NCBI GenBank assembly: GCA_030633015.1
Contig: DAOVTR010000103.1
Span: 1-6,160, forward strand
Reading direction: 5' to 3'
DNA length: 6,160 bases
Source of the DNA: Bdellovibrionales bacterium
Lineage (GTDB): Bacteria > Bdellovibrionota > Bacteriovoracia > Bacteriovoracales > Bacteriovoracaceae
In this document: in pieces, positions 5,343 to 6,160 of the stretch
Layout: the number at the start of each line of letters is the position of its first letter
Numbering within the stretch: position 1 is the first letter of the stretch
The notes under the pieces: generated by a model
What the model was told of the DNA's origin: nothing
Seen by the model: only the letters and a program-made list of their open reading frames with translations
The model's database searches: none
Made by a program: the position numbers and the translations under genes

Positions 5343-6160
5343 TTTATAGAGAAAGATCGATGCAGCATTTGATGCATTTAATGCTTGAACGTTACCATCA
5401 ATGGGTATTTTCAGCGTTATATCAGAGTTATTTAAAATATTCTGATCAATTCCATCACCTTCGCTGCCAATAATAAGGCAATTTTTTTCAGAAAAATTGT
5501 AATTGTTGATATTAATTGATCGGTCTAAATTAGCAGTTGAGATAATTGTATATTTTTTACTTTTTAAATCCTTGATTGTTTGTTCCAAGAAATTGCTTTG
5601 TAATGTTTTTATAGAAAAAATATTACCCATTGAAACTCTTATAGCTCTTCTAGTATAGGGAGAGACTGTTTTTTGGTCGAAAATTAGATATTTAACCTTA
5701 AATGCTGCCATAGATCTTATGATACTCCCAACATTTTCTGGAGAGGTGAGGCCATTTAAAATAACAACATTTCCTTCCTGAAAGGTCCACCCGGAAAAGA
5801 TCACTGTCCCATCGGCTGTCGCTTTTACCGGAGAACCCATCTCACCGGCGATATCAATTCCTATATGACCGGTACTCAGTATCGAATTGTTCTCATACCC
5901 CCGGGTAATAAAACCCTTTACGGGAAGCTCAGCGGGAATTGTTCTAAAAATTGACCGGTCATATTTTATACCGCCCATATTATTAATCCCTGCGGCCAAT
6001 ATATTTCCCGCCCCCCCCTCATTCTGTTTTACTATCGTGACATATCCGGATAGTGAAGATTTAATTTTTCTTTCTACCATCTTCAATTTATCTATATCGG
6101 CCTGTAATTCATCAACTTTCGCTAAATTTTTCTTTAATTGAATATTTTCTTCATTCAGAC
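5331..6160 (-). CDS. Chimeric open frame: truncated M23 peptidase (N-terminal side) joined to a SpoU/TrmH-family RNA methyltransferase
   Basis: The frame is open to the window edge, so the 5' end is missing; the TTG at 6086 is internal. From the N-terminal side it encodes a coiled-coil-like segment (LKKNLAKVDELQADIDKLK), then an M23 (LytM-type) peptidase start with GHIGIDIA (HxxxD zinc ligands) and GSPVKATADGTVIFSGW. At about 5775-5752 it changes into a SpoU/TrmH 2'-O-ribose methyltransferase: motif 1 LTSPENVGSIIRSMAAF, motif 2 CLIIGSEGDGI and motif 3 IPIDGNVQALNASNAASIFLY, which build the AdoMet-binding trefoil knot. The methyltransferase domain is essentially complete but its usual N-terminal RNA-binding part is missing; the peptidase lacks its second zinc motif (HxH). 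One half would act in the periplasm and the other on RNA in the cytoplasm. GC is about 30% in the methyltransferase and 41% in the peptidase. I read this as two unrelated partial genes joined artificially, not as a functional fusion. Confidence 0.8.
   Translation of the reverse strand, partial: LNEENIQLKKNLAKVDELQADIDKLKMVERKIKSSLSGYVTIVKQNEGGAGNILAAGINNMGGIKYDRSIFRTIPAELPVKGFITRGYENNSILSTGHIGIDIAGEMGSPVKATADGTVIFSGWTFQEGNVVILNGLTSPENVGSIIRSMAAFKVKYLIFDQKTVSPYTRRAIRVSMGNIFSIKTLQSNFLEQTIKDLKSKKYTIISTANLDRSININNYNFSEKNCLIIGSEGDGIDQNILNNSDITLKIPIDGNVQALNASNAASIFLYKLTS
5752..5775. other. Suspected assembly junction between two genomes
   Basis: The minus strand here encodes GNVVILNG. NVVIL is normal for the M23 strand that precedes the HxH motif, and VVILNGLTSPENVG is normal for the start of a SpoU domain, so about 20 bases can belong to both. 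GC and codon style differ on the two sides: C/G-ending codons such as GCC, GGG, ACC and ATC become frequent beyond 5775. A k-mer-length overlap of this kind is what causes assemblers to join unrelated contigs. Confidence 0.7.

Noticed and set aside
5887..6141. Plus-strand open frame opposite the M23 segment
   Set aside because: It is the antisense shadow of a clear peptidase domain and has no recognisable features.
5331..6160. A genuine bifunctional peptidase-methyltransferase as a novel system
   Set aside because: The missing zinc motif, GC step, shared junction sequence and conflicting cellular locations all point to an artificial join.

Overview
The window is a mostly protein-coding stretch of AT-rich bacterial DNA (around 30% GC, about 21% in the first gene). 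It suggests a Gram-negative, diderm bacterium: there is a putative outer-membrane beta-barrel protein, the lipoprotein-processing enzyme Lgt, and an ATP synthase membrane sector whose a and c subunits both start with signal-peptide-like segments. Low GC, a separate Fo operon and the general protein style fit the Bdellovibrionota/Bacteriovorax side of the former Deltaproteobacteria. That placement is an impression, not a demonstrated assignment. No mobile element, CRISPR array, tRNA or rRNA is visible.

Layout, left to right. Positions 2-2005 (+) are one compact operon: the 3' end of a TPR protein gene, atpZ-like, atpI-like, atpB (a subunit) and atpE (c subunit). The first four genes overlap by 17-29 bases, and atpE follows atpB after 15 bases with a good ribosome-binding site. 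A strong intrinsic terminator (2029-2057) closes it. No atpF or F1 gene is present, so the Fo proton/ion channel is encoded apart from the rest of the ATP synthase. Eleven bases after the terminator a gene for an unrecognised secreted, probable beta-barrel protein begins (2069-2749, +). Its 3' end overlaps by 14 bases the 3' end of the convergent gene lgt (2736-3509, -). A roughly 120-base intergenic region with three copies of an 8-base word separates lgt from a divergent small ribbon-helix-helix DNA-binding protein (3631-3837, +). A 13-bp perfect hairpin terminator (3859-3899) divides that gene from the convergent succinate-semialdehyde dehydrogenase-type aldehyde dehydrogenase (3904-5274, -). 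This gene has its own well-formed promoter and Shine-Dalgarno, which fix its start 39 bases inside the longest reading frame.

The right end (5331-6160, -) is the strangest part. A single open frame joins the front of an M23-type cell-wall peptidase (coiled coil, then the first zinc-ligand motif) to the complete SpoU/TrmH RNA 2'-O-methyltransferase fold. The switch happens around 5752-5775, exactly where the two families have look-alike sequence (NVVILNG). GC rises from about 30% to about 41% on the far side, and the peptidase lacks its second zinc motif. The simplest reading is an assembly chimera of two genomes, so the last ~385 bases should not be used to infer gene neighbourhood. I did not find a convincing new biological system. 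The best biological leads are the ion-binding and glycine-motif features of the c subunit, the paired signal peptides on AtpB/AtpE, and the putative operator repeats next to the ribbon-helix-helix gene.
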